From Mucilaginibacter segetis (GTDB lineage: Bacteria; Bacteroidota; Bacteroidia; Sphingobacteriales; Sphingobacteriaceae): a stretch of DNA of 64,000 nt. The notes below the pieces were generated by a model. It saw only the letters and a list, made by a program, of their open reading frames with translations, was not told the origin of the DNA and searched no databases. Below are positions 1-8,881 of this stretch, piece by piece (position 1 is the stretch's first letter; each line of letters begins with the position of its first letter). Where the stretch lies: NCBI RefSeq assembly GCF_016522075.1, contig NZ_JAEHFW010000002.1, positions 434,001 to 498,000 on the forward strand. Direction: 5' to 3'. The translations under genes and the position numbers were made by a program.

Positions 1-279
1 ATATACAGTAGGATTAATTAAAGAATATATCCGGTATATTATTACAAACAACACGGGTATGCCCAACCAATGCGCTCCGAAAGATCGGCGTACATCACCA
101 TGAAAAAGAAAAGATATGGCATGCCCTAAGCCACAACCGGGGCACCATTTAAAGCCCAGTAACTTAAAAGGACAAAGTGTATAATGAGATTGGCCTGTAG
201 GGTTAGTAAGAGCAAGACAAGCCATTGCAATTATCCAAAAAAGGAGTTCGAAATACCTGTTAAAAAGCTTTTTAATCAA
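1..279 (-). CDS. DUF2752 family membrane protein (partial, runs off window start)
   Basis: This reading frame is open to the left window edge, so the C-terminus is missing. It carries the DUF2752 signature WCPGCGLGHA (about residues 45-54), preceded by a hydrophobic segment (ELLFWIIAMACLAL) and followed by SFLFHGDVRRSFGAHW and a second hydrophobic stretch. DUF2752 proteins are small membrane proteins with a Cys-rich CPxCG motif and no firm function. The likely start is TTG at 279, overlapping the stop of the upstream DUF4199 gene by 8 nt, which suggests a two-gene operon. ATG at 225 is an alternative but would cut off part of the first membrane segment. Confidence 0.75.
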   Translation of the reverse strand, partial: MIKKLFNRYFELLFWIIAMACLALTNPTGQSHYTLCPFKLLGFKWCPGCGLGHAISFLFHGDVRRSFGAHWLGIPVLFVIIYRIYSLINPTVY

Positions 280-685
280 CCCTGTTTGATTTGGTGGTAA
301 GCAATAAAGATACGCCTATTGCCATAATTACACCAACTAATAACGCGCCAAAGATACGACCGCTAAAACTTTGAAAAGTAGTATCGTTGCTGGAAGAAAA
401 CCAATTTACAAAAACAATTCCGGCAAATACGGCTATAGCACCGCCAACAAGTAATATTTTAAAGCTTTGTATAAGCGCTTCTAAAAACCCCATTTGTCCT
501 TTAAGCTCGCCGTTTCTGAAATTTTTTACTCCAAAAAACAATCCAATAAGAGGAATAATAACAGATACATATTCAATTGGAGAAACTTTGCTATCTGTAA
601 GATCGTATCCTGTTCCGCGCATAACAAAAAGCCATATGGTGCTTAAAACGCCTATTAATAATCCAAATATTACTGAGTTTTTCAT
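272..685 (-). CDS. DUF4199 family membrane protein
   Basis: 137-residue protein with four hydrophobic segments (about residues 5-22, 40-55, 75-97, 112-130), typical of the Bacteroidota DUF4199 family. The GxxxGxxxFxxA-like central part (GQMGFLEALIQSFKI) and the helix arrangement fit the family. The function is unknown; it is an inner-membrane protein. I chose the ATG at 685 (MKNSVIFGLL). An in-frame ATG six codons upstream (703) would add a short non-membrane leader. It overlaps the DUF2752 gene by 8 nt and probably shares its transcript. Confidence 0.75.
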   Translation of the reverse strand: MKNSVIFGLLIGVLSTIWLFVMRGTGYDLTDSKVSPIEYVSVIIPLIGLFFGVKNFRNGELKGQMGFLEALIQSFKILLVGGAIAVFAGIVFVNWFSSSNDTTFQSFSGRIFGALLVGVIMAIGVSLLLTTKSNRVD

Positions 686-805
686 AGTTATAAAGTTTAG
701 CAAGTGTGCGTATTCAAAATATCATTTAAAAGTAAATATAAGGGTAAATTGTTTGGTACAATTTTTAGATAATAATTCCATACAAACATAAAAGTCCTTT
801 TTATC

Positions 806-813
806 TATATTTG
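806..813 (+). promoter_or_regulatory. Bacteroidota -7 box (TATATTTG) for mfd
   Basis: TATATTTG matches TAnnTTTG, the -7 element of the Bacteroidota primary sigma factor. Its last G lies 7 nt before the TTG start of mfd, so the 5' leader would be only a few nucleotides long. No clear TTTG -33 element is seen about 20 bp upstream. Confidence 0.55.
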
Positions 814-820
814 CAGCGTT

Positions 821-3800
821 TTGAACATCCGTGATATATTAGAGCGTTACAAGGCTGACCAACGGATAAAGACATTGGCGCAAGCGCTTAATGCACATAA
901 AAATCCAAGGATACAGCTTCGTGGTTTAGTCGGATCGGGTGATGCGGCCATGGCTACCGCATTATATTTTTTACAGCACAACCACATGGTGTTCATTCTT
1001 CCTGAGCGCGAAGAGGCTGCTTACTTTCAGGCTGATCTGGAGAATCTGACCGGAAAGGATGTTTTACTTTTCCCATCATCATACCGTAAAGCTTTTGAAT
1101 TTACCCAACCCGACAGCAGTAATGTACTGGCCAGGGCCGAAGTGTTAAATGAACTCAATCATTCTACAGAATTTGGACAACTAATAGTAACCTATCCGGA
1201 GGCTGTTGCTGAAAAAGTTATCGACCGAAAATCTCTTGAAAAAAACACGCTGGAAATCGCAGTAAACAACAAGCTCAGTATTGAGTTTATTAACGAGTTT
1301 TTGGTAGAATACGATTTTGAACGGGTGGATTTTGTTTATGAGCCCGGGCAATTCTCTGTCCGCGGGGGTATTGTTGATATTTTCTCTTTCTCACATGACC
1401 TACCTTACCGGGTGGAGTTTTTTGGCGACGAGATTGAATCCATCCGCACCTTTGAAGTAGAAAGCCAGCTATCTGTTGAGCAGGTTAAAAGTGTAACCAT
1501 TGTGCCTAATGTACAGTCTAAGTTTTTAACTGAAAGCAATATCTCCTTGCTGGAGTACGTAGAGGCGGGCACTCAGGTTTGGATAAAAGATGTTCAGTTT
1601 ACCCTTGATATCATTCAAAGCGGATACAAAAAAGCGACTCAATTATGGAAGGCACTATCTGTAGAAGATAAAAATCTTAACCCTGATTGGATAGATCCAA
1701 AATTCAGTTTTACAGATGAGAAACTGATCGCTTCGCAGCTTCAGGATTTTGCCATAGTAGAATTTGGAAAACAGTTTTTCTATGATGCTAACGCCACTAT
1801 TAACTTCGATATGCGTCCGCAGCCGTCTTTCAATAAAGATTTTAGCTTACTTATTCACAACTTTAAAAACAACGAAGCCGAAAAAATTGAAAATTATATC
1901 CTTACCGACTCAGCAAGGCAGGTAGAGCGCCTGTATGCTATTTTGGATGACATGGATAAAAGCGCAAGATTTACGCCCATAAGCGTGTCTGTTAGAGAGG
2001 GTTTTATTGACCGCGACCAACACCTGGCATGCTATACCGATCACCAGATATTCGACCGTTACTATAAGTATAAATTAAAAAAGGGATATCAGCGCTCGCA
2101 GGCCATTACCCTGAAGGAGCTTCGCGAATTAAAGCCCGGTGACTATATTACCCATATTGACCATGGCATAGGCAAATATGCCGGGTTGGAAAAGGTAGAG
2201 GTAAATGATAAAGTACAGGAAATGATCCGTCTGGTTTATGCGGACAACGACTTACTGTATGTAAACATCAATTCGCTTAATCGCATATCTAAATACAGCG
2301 GCAGGGAAGGCACGGTTCCCAAAATGAACAAACTGGGGACCGATACCTGGGAACGGCTGAAGAAGACTACAAAAAAAAAAGTTAAGGATATAGCCCGCGA
2401 TCTCATTAAGCTATATGCGTTGCGTAAGGCTCAAACAGGCAATGCTTTTTCGCCGGACAGTTACCTGCAAAATGAATTAGAAGCTTCCTTCATTTATGAG
2501 GACACGCCGGATCAGGAAAAAGCTACGACCGATTTCAAAAAGGATATGGAGTCGCCCCATCCGATGGACAGGCTGATATGCGGCGACGTGGGTTTTGGTA
2601 AAACAGAAATAGCAGTGCGCGCCGCGTTTAAAGCCGTTGCCGATAGTAAGCAGGTGGCTATTTTAGTGCCAACGACCATCTTAGCGGCTCAACATTATAA
2701 AACCTTTAGCGACAGGCTAAGGGGCTTTCCTTGCAATATCGATTATGTTAATCGCTTTAAAACCAGCAAGCAGATAAAGGAAACGCTTAACAAATTAAAA
2801 GAAGGTAAAATTGATATAATTATCGGCACCCATCGCCTGGTAAGCAAGGATGTGAAGTTTAAGGACCTTGGGCTCATGATCATTGATGAGGAGCAAAAAT
2901 TCGGGGTATCAACCAAAGAGAAGTTGAAACAAATGCGCGCTAATGTAGATACGCTAACGCTTACAGCTACCCCTATACCGAGGACCTTGCATTTTTCGCT
3001 AATGGGCGCGCGCGATCTTTCCATAATATCTACCCCTCCACCAAATCGGCAACCTGTGGTTACGGAATTACATGTCTTTAATGATAAACTAATTAAAGAA
3101 GCCGTTGAGCATGAAATAGAGCGCGACGGGCAGGTTTTCTTTATCCATAATCGCGTCGCAGATCTGCCACAGCTTGGCGGCATGATACACACCCTTGTAC
3201 CCAAAGCACGGGTGGGCATAGCCCATGGTCAGCTGGAAGGCGATGCGCTGGAAGACGTAATGTTAAAGTTTGTTAACGGCGAGTATGATGTGTTGGTAGC
3301 CACTACCATAATTGAAGCCGGGCTGGACATCCCAAATGCCAATACCATAATCATTAACCACGCTCATATGTTTGGCCTAAGCGATCTGCACCAGATGCGG
3401 GGCCGCGTAGGGCGAAGCAATAAAAAAGCTTATTGCTATTTACTTAGTCCACCGTTATCAACCCTAACCAATGAGGCGCGTAAACGTTTGAGTGCCATAG
3501 AAGAGTTCAGCGACCTGGGCAGTGGCTTTAATGTGGCCATGCGCGATCTGGATATACGAGGCAGCGGAAACCTTTTAGGCGCAGAGCAAAGCGGCTTTAT
3601 TGCCGAAATTGGTTTTGAAATGTATCATAAAATACTGGACGAAGCCATACAGGAACTAAAAGAAGATGAGTTTAAAGGAGTGTTCCCGGAAGAAAAACCA
3701 AAAGAATTTATTGCTTTTACCCAGATAGATACCGACCAGGAAATATTGATACCTGACGAATATGTCACCAATATAGCTGAACGGTATAACCTGTATACGG

Positions 3801-4171
3801 AACTTTCTAAACTGGAAAATGAAACAGAACTTTTAGCTTTTCAGCAACAATTGCACGACAGATTTGGTCCTATACCCCTGCAAGTAAAACGCCTCCTAAA
3901 TACCATGCGACTGCAATGGTTGGGTAAGGCTATTGGATTCGAAAAAATTTCCCTGAAAAAGAATGTACTTCGCGGGTATTTTGTAACCGACCAGCAATCC
4001 CCTTATTTCGAAACAGATATATTTAAGGAGGTGCTTAATTTTGTACAGCGCAATCCACGTCGCACTAATTTAAAAGAGGTAAAAAACACACTGCGCCTGG
4101 GTATAAATGATATACACAATATTGATGAAGCGGTTGATTTATTGAGCGAACTGGTAGGTGTTGGTGTGTAG
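821..4171 (+). CDS. mfd: Transcription-repair coupling factor Mfd
   Basis: 1116 residues, normal for Mfd. This ATP-dependent translocase removes stalled RNA polymerase from DNA lesions and recruits UvrA. Domain order: UvrB-like N-terminal region (about 1-350); CarD-like RNA polymerase interaction domain (about 435-500, GDYITHIDHGIGKYAG); RecG-like helicase with Walker A GDVGFGKTEIAVRA (near 587), DEEQ box IIDEEQKFGV (near 688), TATPIPRTL, and motif VI QMRGRVGRS (near 860); then a C-terminal TRCF domain. The start is TTG at 821 (NIRDILERYK), which gives the usual family N-terminus. Upstream in-frame codons lie inside the promoter box. It converges on hpt with an 11-bp gap. Confidence 0.97.
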   Translation: MNIRDILERYKADQRIKTLAQALNAHKNPRIQLRGLVGSGDAAMATALYFLQHNHMVFILPEREEAAYFQADLENLTGKDVLLFPSSYRKAFEFTQPDSSNVLARAEVLNELNHSTEFGQLIVTYPEAVAEKVIDRKSLEKNTLEIAVNNKLSIEFINEFLVEYDFERVDFVYEPGQFSVRGGIVDIFSFSHDLPYRVEFFGDEIESIRTFEVESQLSVEQVKSVTIVPNVQSKFLTESNISLLEYVEAGTQVWIKDVQFTLDIIQSGYKKATQLWKALSVEDKNLNPDWIDPKFSFTDEKLIASQLQDFAIVEFGKQFFYDANATINFDMRPQPSFNKDFSLLIHNFKNNEAEKIENYILTDSARQVERLYAILDDMDKSARFTPISVSVREGFIDRDQHLACYTDHQIFDRYYKYKLKKGYQRSQAITLKELRELKPGDYITHIDHGIGKYAGLEKVEVNDKVQEMIRLVYADNDLLYVNINSLNRISKYSGREGTVPKMNKLGTDTWERLKKTTKKKVKDIARDLIKLYALRKAQTGNAFSPDSYLQNELEASFIYEDTPDQEKATTDFKKDMESPHPMDRLICGDVGFGKTEIAVRAAFKAVADSKQVAILVPTTILAAQHYKTFSDRLRGFPCNIDYVNRFKTSKQIKETLNKLKEGKIDIIIGTHRLVSKDVKFKDLGLMIIDEEQKFGVSTKEKLKQMRANVDTLTLTATPIPRTLHFSLMGARDLSIISTPPPNRQPVVTELHVFNDKLIKEAVEHEIERDGQVFFIHNRVADLPQLGGMIHTLVPKARVGIAHGQLEGDALEDVMLKFVNGEYDVLVATTIIEAGLDIPNANTIIINHAHMFGLSDLHQMRGRVGRSNKKAYCYLLSPPLSTLTNEARKRLSAIEEFSDLGSGFNVAMRDLDIRGSGNLLGAEQSGFIAEIGFEMYHKILDEAIQELKEDEFKGVFPEEKPKEFIAFTQIDTDQEILIPDEYVTNIAERYNLYTELSKLENETELLAFQQQLHDRFGPIPLQVKRLLNTMRLQWLGKAIGFEKISLKKNVLRGYFVTDQQSPYFETDIFKEVLNFVQRNPRRTNLKEVKNTLRLGINDIHNIDEAVDLLSELVGVGV

Positions 4172-4182
4172 GAATATAGAAG

Positions 4183-4719
4183 CTATACCTTCTTATAAAT
4201 ACCCTTTAAATTCCGACCCAATTCTTTGTAATCTAATCCATAACCAACTACAAAATCGTTTGGAATCTGAAAAGCAACATAGCGCAGCTCTTCTATGCTA
4301 TCCTCTAAAGAATCCGGTTTTAACAGCAGTGAGCATATGGTAATTGATGCAGGGTTGCGCACCGTAAGTTTTTCTACCAAATATTTAATCGTATTACCTG
4401 TATCAATAATATCCTCTACCAAAATAATATCACGCCCTTCAATGCTAACACTCAGATCGAAATCGTCGCGTATTTTGCGACTGCTGGATACTCCGCCGAA
4501 GTACGATGCGAGTTTTGTAAAGGTAATATCACAAGGCACAACAATTTCTTTAACCAGATCGGCTATAAACATAAAGCTCCCGTTCAGTATCCCAACAAAT
4601 AATGGTTTTTGATCTTTAAAATCTTCATTTATTTGCTGTGCTACCTGCACTATGCGTTTTTGTATCGCATCAGGCGCTATAAGCGGTTCAAATTCAAGAT
4701 CGGCAATTTGCAATTTCAT
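4183..4719 (-). CDS. hpt: Hypoxanthine phosphoribosyltransferase
   Basis: 178-residue type I phosphoribosyltransferase that salvages hypoxanthine/guanine with PRPP. The PRPP-binding loop is LVEDIIDTGNTIKYL. The N-terminal PLFVGILNGSFMFIADLVKEI and the C-terminal DFVVGYGLDYKELGRNL are diagnostic of Hpt rather than adenine PRTase. I prefer the ATG at 4719 (MKLQIADLEFEP) to the GTG five codons upstream, because TATGTTTA, a near-match to the -7 promoter box, ends 4 nt before that ATG. It is divergent from the M16 protease gene. Confidence 0.93.
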   Translation of the reverse strand: MKLQIADLEFEPLIAPDAIQKRIVQVAQQINEDFKDQKPLFVGILNGSFMFIADLVKEIVVPCDITFTKLASYFGGVSSSRKIRDDFDLSVSIEGRDIILVEDIIDTGNTIKYLVEKLTVRNPASITICSLLLKPDSLEDSIEELRYVAFQIPNDFVVGYGLDYKELGRNLKGIYKKV

Positions 4720-4763
4720 AACGTAAACATACACAATTGTTCATAATCTGTATAGAGATACAC

Positions 4764-4771
4764 TATCTTTG
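4764..4771 (+). promoter_or_regulatory. Bacteroidota -7 box (TATCTTTG) for the M16 protease gene
   Basis: TATCTTTG matches TAnnTTTG exactly and ends 8 nt before the ATG at 4780. The predicted 5' leader is therefore only about 4-5 nt. A TTG at 4737-4739 is somewhat too far upstream (24 bp) for an ideal -33 element. Confidence 0.6.
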
Positions 4772-4779
4772 AACCACGA

Positions 4780-6009
4780 ATGACAGATCATCAAATTCAC
4801 ACATTGCCTAACGGCATACGTATACTGTTAAAACATTCTCCGTCGACGATTACACATTGCTGTTTCGTGCTTAATGCAGGATCACGTGATGAGTTACCGC
4901 GCCAGACAGGGTTAGCCCACTTTATTGAACATCTGCTTTTTAAGGAAACAGAGCGGCGAAATACTCCTCAAATATTAAATCGCTTAGAATTGGTTGGCGC
5001 AGATTTGAACGCTTACACTACAAAAGAATATACCTGCGTACATGCATCTTTATTAAAACAGCACCTGGAGCGTACTATTGATCTGTTTGAAGATATCCTT
5101 TTTCATTCTACCTTCCCTACGGAAGAAATAGAAAAGGAACGCGGAGTAATATTAGATGAAATAGCCTCCTACCTCGATCAGCCGGAAGAAGCCATACAGG
5201 ATGATTTTGAAGAATTACTGTTTAAAGATCACCCGATAGGAAAAAATATTTTAGGCACGCCTGAAAGTGTCGGTTTGTTAAATATTGCTGATATAAAACA
5301 GTTTATATCAGTTAATAACAATACCCATCAAATGGTATTTGCTGTGTACGGCGATTATGATTTTAAAAAGCTGGTTAAATTAGCTGAAAAGTACTTTGGC
5401 TCTGTACCTGAAAATAACGCGCAAAAAAACCGAATTGCCCCTCCTTCTATTATACCCGGTTATCATGTAGTAAAACGTCCGATTGCTCAAACACATTGCG
5501 TTTTAGGCGGCAGGGCATATGCTTCGGATAACAACAATAAGTATGCCTTATCTTTATTGAACAATCTGCTTGGGGGCATGGGCATGAGCAGTCGTTTAAA
5601 TCTGGAAATACGAGAAAAATATGGTATTGCCTATACTATTGAATCGAATTATACTTCTTTAACCGATACCGGCATATTTTCGGTTTATTTTGGTACTGAT
5701 GCAGAAAAATCCGAAAAGGCGCTAAAACTGGTACATAAAGAGTTAAGAAAGCTGCGCGAACAAAAGCTTGGTACTATACAATTAAGCCAGGCTAAGAAAA
5801 AATTTATAGGCCAGATTGCTTTGGCTGAAGAAAATCGCATGAATTTGATCATATCAATGGCAAAAAGCCTGCTTGATTTTGGTTATATTGATTCGCTGGA
5901 AGATGTTTTTTTTAAAATAAATGAGGTTACCGCCGAGCAAATATTAGAAATAAGCAACGAAATTTTTGATAATGACCGTATGATAACCTTATTATTTGAG
6001 CCTGAATAA
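4780..6009 (+). CDS. M16 family zinc metallopeptidase (processing-peptidase type)
   Basis: 409 residues, a single-chain pitrilysin-family (M16B) peptidase. The inverted zinc motif HFIEH is at residues 47-51, followed by the downstream glutamate region ERGVILDEIASYLDQPEE (about 124-140). The C-terminal inactive half carries LLNNLLGGMGMSSRLNLEIREKYGIAY, the family's substrate-binding R/Y region. It probably degrades or processes peptides. No signal peptide is visible, so it is likely cytoplasmic. It is followed 21 bp later by def, but def has its own strong promoter starting inside this gene's last codons. Confidence 0.93.
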   Translation: MTDHQIHTLPNGIRILLKHSPSTITHCCFVLNAGSRDELPRQTGLAHFIEHLLFKETERRNTPQILNRLELVGADLNAYTTKEYTCVHASLLKQHLERTIDLFEDILFHSTFPTEEIEKERGVILDEIASYLDQPEEAIQDDFEELLFKDHPIGKNILGTPESVGLLNIADIKQFISVNNNTHQMVFAVYGDYDFKKLVKLAEKYFGSVPENNAQKNRIAPPSIIPGYHVVKRPIAQTHCVLGGRAYASDNNNKYALSLLNNLLGGMGMSSRLNLEIREKYGIAYTIESNYTSLTDTGIFSVYFGTDAEKSEKALKLVHKELRKLREQKLGTIQLSQAKKKFIGQIALAEENRMNLIISMAKSLLDFGYIDSLEDVFFKINEVTAEQILEISNEIFDNDRMITLLFEPE

Positions 6010-6026
6010 TAAATCACTTATTTTTG
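5995..6026 (+). promoter_or_regulatory. Full Bacteroidota promoter for def (TTTG - 20 bp - TATTTTTG)
   Basis: TTTG at 5995-5998 and TATTTTTG at 6019-6026 are separated by 20 bp, the ideal -33/-7 arrangement of the Bacteroidota housekeeping sigma factor. The -33 element lies inside the last codons of the M16 gene. Only four bases separate the box from the ATG at 6031, so transcription should begin at or next to the start codon, giving a leaderless mRNA. Confidence 0.75.
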
Positions 6027-6030
6027 TATA

Positions 6031-6603
6031 ATGAAATATCCTATTGTAGCGTATGGCGACCCGGTATTAAGACGCAAAGCAACTGCTATTGAGCCTGATG
6101 AATACCCGCATATAAAAGAACTGGTTGATAATATGTTTGAAACCATGTACGGTGCACGTGGCGTAGGATTAGCTGCCCCTCAGGTAGGAATGTCCATGCG
6201 TTTATTTGTAGTTGACGCATCGGTTTTTGACGATGAAGAACCCGAACTGAAAGATTTTAAAAAAGCCTTTATAAATGCCCTTATTTTGGAAGAAACGGGT
6301 GATGAGTGGTCTTTTAATGAAGGGTGCCTCAGCATACCGGATATACGCGAAGACGTATCCCGTAAACCTGTAATAAAGATTTCGTATTACGATGAGAACT
6401 GGAAGCATCATCAGGAAACATTCTCTGGCATGGCTGCCCGTGTTATTCAGCATGAATACGATCATATTGAAGGTAAGCTGTTTACAGATAAACTTAGTCC
6501 GCTCAGAAAGCGTCTTATTGAAAAGAAACTAACTGACATTTCAAAAGGCGCAGTTGATGTTGATTATAAAATGAAGTTTCCGAACGCTAAAAAAGGAAGA
6601 TAA
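6031..6603 (+). CDS. def: Peptide deformylase
   Basis: 190 residues; removes the formyl group from nascent N-terminal Met in the cytoplasm. All three family motifs are present: GVGLAAPQ (44-51), EGCLS (97-101, metal-binding Cys) and HEYDH (141-145, two His ligands and the catalytic Glu). Length and a short charged C-terminus are normal for a type 1 deformylase. The start follows a consensus promoter by 4 nt, so it is probably translated from a leaderless transcript. It converges on the 6629 gene across 25 bp. Confidence 0.97.
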   Translation: MKYPIVAYGDPVLRRKATAIEPDEYPHIKELVDNMFETMYGARGVGLAAPQVGMSMRLFVVDASVFDDEEPELKDFKKAFINALILEETGDEWSFNEGCLSIPDIREDVSRKPVIKISYYDENWKHHQETFSGMAARVIQHEYDHIEGKLFTDKLSPLRKRLIEKKLTDISKGAVDVDYKMKFPNAKKGR

Positions 6604-6628
6604 TTTCCCCTCTTATTACAACTATCGT

Positions 6629-7264
6629 TTAATTTTCTGAATTACGACTTTTATCGCCCTCCGTTATTGATTTTATTAAACTCCCCCAAGCCAATGGATT
6701 TAATAAAGGGTTTGTAATAGAGTGCGAATTAACAATGTTATTGTGCATAGCCTGGGCATTAGCAGATTGGATTTCCTGGCCGTCGCGCGGTAAAGTGTTA
6801 CTAAGTGCCGCCAATGAGGCCCTGCTTACATTCTTACGAGCAATTTCAAGATCATCATCAGCTAATTTAGCTGCAATAAAATCACGTCGGAATTCATCAG
6901 TTGTAGCCCATGGAAAAACCCGGAATGTTGGGAGATTATTTATCTGCGGCGTTATCTTTATTTTTGCAACATAGCTTTTATTGCTCACATTTGCCGGTAT
7001 TACTACAGTAACGGGGGCAAAACCGATAGCAGTAAACCTGATGGTATCCTGTTCATGGGCCACAAACGAGAAGTATCCACGGTAATTGGCTATGGTGGTA
7101 GTATTATGGTAGCTGATATTTGTGACACTTACATACGGCACTACAGATGTGGTGCTATCAGCATTATATATTACACCGGTAAACTGCACTAAAGGCTTTT
7201 CTTGTTGCTGGGCAAAAACCGATAGTGATGCAAATAAAAATAATATGCCTATTAATTTTTTCAT
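6629..7264 (-). CDS. Secreted carboxypeptidase-regulatory-like domain protein
   Basis: 211 residues with a clear signal peptide (MKKLIGILFLFASLSVFAQ, cleavage near residue 19). Residues about 25-110 form a carboxypeptidase D regulatory-like beta-sandwich (FTGVIYNADSTTSVVPYVSV... NYRGYFSFVAHEQDTIRFTAIGF), the fold that also begins TonB-dependent receptors. The remaining C-terminal part is helical and unassigned. Such stand-alone proteins are common in the Bacteroidota periplasm or outer membrane and have no proven role. A second protein of this kind is encoded at 26945-27694. Confidence 0.75.
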   Translation of the reverse strand: MKKLIGILFLFASLSVFAQQQEKPLVQFTGVIYNADSTTSVVPYVSVTNISYHNTTTIANYRGYFSFVAHEQDTIRFTAIGFAPVTVVIPANVSNKSYVAKIKITPQINNLPTFRVFPWATTDEFRRDFIAAKLADDDLEIARKNVSRASLAALSNTLPRDGQEIQSANAQAMHNNIVNSHSITNPLLNPLAWGSLIKSITEGDKSRNSEN

Positions 7265-7369
7265 GTAAACCCGTACTTATTACTACCAGCCGCTTTGTAA
7301 TTTGTTTTGGCAAGCTGATAAAAGTACGCTATTGAAATAACTCAATGCGCAATTTAACAATTCTTAACA

Positions 7370-7648
7370 TTATCTTAAATTTTCAGGAAGCACGGCATTG
7401 GGGTCGTCAATATCCGTCAGGTTTATTGCTTCTATTGCGGTAATTTCGGGCACAGCCTTTTTAATAGCTTGCTCTATGCCTGCTTTAAGCGTCATTATAC
7501 TCATAGGGCATGAGCCGCATGAGCCTAATAATTTCAACCTCACCACTTTGTCAGGGGTAATTTCCTCCACAGAAACGTTTCCCCCGTCGGCCTCTAAATA
7601 AGGACGGATGGTATCTAACGCTGCTTCCACCTGATCTGCTAAACTCAT
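7370..7648 (-). CDS. NifU C-terminal domain Fe-S scaffold protein
   Basis: 92 residues forming a stand-alone Nfu domain. The cluster-binding CxxC lies in LLGSCGSCPMSIMTLKAGIE (about residues 40-59), and the N-terminus has the family pattern ALDTIRPYLEADGGNV. It assembles or carries [4Fe-4S] clusters for apoproteins. It lies 26 bp downstream of apbC on the same strand, forming a compact Fe-S maturation operon. Confidence 0.93.
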   Translation of the reverse strand: MSLADQVEAALDTIRPYLEADGGNVSVEEITPDKVVRLKLLGSCGSCPMSIMTLKAGIEQAIKKAVPEITAIEAINLTDIDDPNAVLPENLR

Positions 7649-7674
7649 TTTATAAAATTATATAAGTAAAGTTA

Positions 7675-8763
7675 TTAATTATTTATCACATTACTATTAT
7701 TTGCAACTTGGGCATTACTGATGGATACCTGTTGTGCTACGCGCCTGGCCATTTCCATGAATGCCCCGTTCATCAAGCTATCATCTTCCAGCACTATGGG
7801 CTTACCGGCATCACCTGAATCGCTAATACCTTTAATTAAAGGTATTTCTCCTAAAAATGGAACATCCAGTTGGCTGGCGAGTTTTTGGCCCCCACCCTGC
7901 CCAAATATGTAATATTTGTTATCGGGCAGTTCTATAGGTGTGAAATATGACATGTTTTCTACTATGCCCAGTATAGGTACATTAATAGCATTCATCATAA
8001 ACATGCCTATACCTTTTTTAGCATCGGCCAATGCTACATTTTGGGGCGTGGTTACGATTACCGCTCCCGTAACGGGGAAACTTTGCGTAACAGTGATGTG
8101 TATATCTCCCGTTCCCGGTGGCAGGTCCACTACCAAATAGTCAAGCTCACCCCAGTCGGCATCATTAAAAAGTTGCTTAACCGCAGTGGAAACCATAGGT
8201 CCGCGCCAAGGAACAGGTTGATTTGGATCGGTGAAAAAGCCGATAGATAATAGTTTTATACCGTATTTTTCAATTGGCTCTATTCTTGTTTTTCCATTAT
8301 CCTGACTCGCTTTTGGGCGTGCACCTTCCAATCCAAACATAATAGGGATGGAAGGGCCATAAATATCGGCATCGATTAAGCCAACTTTGGCGCCGGTTTT
8401 TGATAATGCGAGTGCCAGATTTACCGATACAGTTGATTTACCCACCCCACCTTTGCCCGAAGCAACAGCAATTATATTTTTAACGCCCGGTACACCTGTG
8501 TTTTTTTGCGATGTAACCCTTGAGGTCATGTTGACGGTTACTTCTATCTCTTTGCTTATAAAATGGGCTATGGCATTACGGCAGGCATTTTCAATTAACG
8601 CTTTAAGAGGACATGCCGGAGTTGTTAATATAACCGAAAAGCTTAACCGGTTATCCTCAATATGTACATCCTGAATCATGTTTAACGTTACCAGATCCTT
8701 TTTCAGATCCGGTTCTTCGACATTTCCAAGAGCTTGTAATACTTGTTCTTTAGTTATATTCAT
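7675..8763 (-). CDS. apbC: Mrp/ApbC-type Fe-S carrier P-loop ATPase
   Basis: 362 residues. The N-terminal DUF59/MIP18 domain (about 1-85) is followed by a ParA/MinD-type ATPase with deviant Walker A SGKGGVGKSTVSVNLAL, the DADIYGPSIP segment, and VDLPPGTGDIHITVTQ. This is the Mrp/ApbC/Nbp35 family that binds and transfers Fe-S clusters. The bacterial C-terminal CxxC pair is not evident. I chose ATG 8763 (MNITKEQVLQAL). A GTG four codons upstream overlaps the -7 promoter box and would lie before the transcription start. It is in an operon with the Nfu protein. Confidence 0.93.
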   Translation of the reverse strand: MNITKEQVLQALGNVEEPDLKKDLVTLNMIQDVHIEDNRLSFSVILTTPACPLKALIENACRNAIAHFISKEIEVTVNMTSRVTSQKNTGVPGVKNIIAVASGKGGVGKSTVSVNLALALSKTGAKVGLIDADIYGPSIPIMFGLEGARPKASQDNGKTRIEPIEKYGIKLLSIGFFTDPNQPVPWRGPMVSTAVKQLFNDADWGELDYLVVDLPPGTGDIHITVTQSFPVTGAVIVTTPQNVALADAKKGIGMFMMNAINVPILGIVENMSYFTPIELPDNKYYIFGQGGGQKLASQLDVPFLGEIPLIKGISDSGDAGKPIVLEDDSLMNGAFMEMARRVAQQVSISNAQVANNSNVINN

Positions 8764-8774
8764 ATTATTGATCA

Positions 8775-8782
8775 CAAAAATA
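8775..8782 (-). promoter_or_regulatory. Bacteroidota -7 box (TATTTTTG) for apbC-nfu
   Basis: Read on the minus strand, TATTTTTG ends 11 nt before the ATG at 8763, predicting a leader of about 8 nt. No good -33 TTTG is visible. The position rules out the upstream GTG as the start. Confidence 0.55.
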
Positions 8783-8881
8783 CAAAAACTGCCTGGTGCG
8801 TGTACTTGTTAAGAAAACAATTTGCTGTTGCTAACCGTTTGCAGCACATTATATTTGTTTAGTTTTGGATAAAATTTATAA

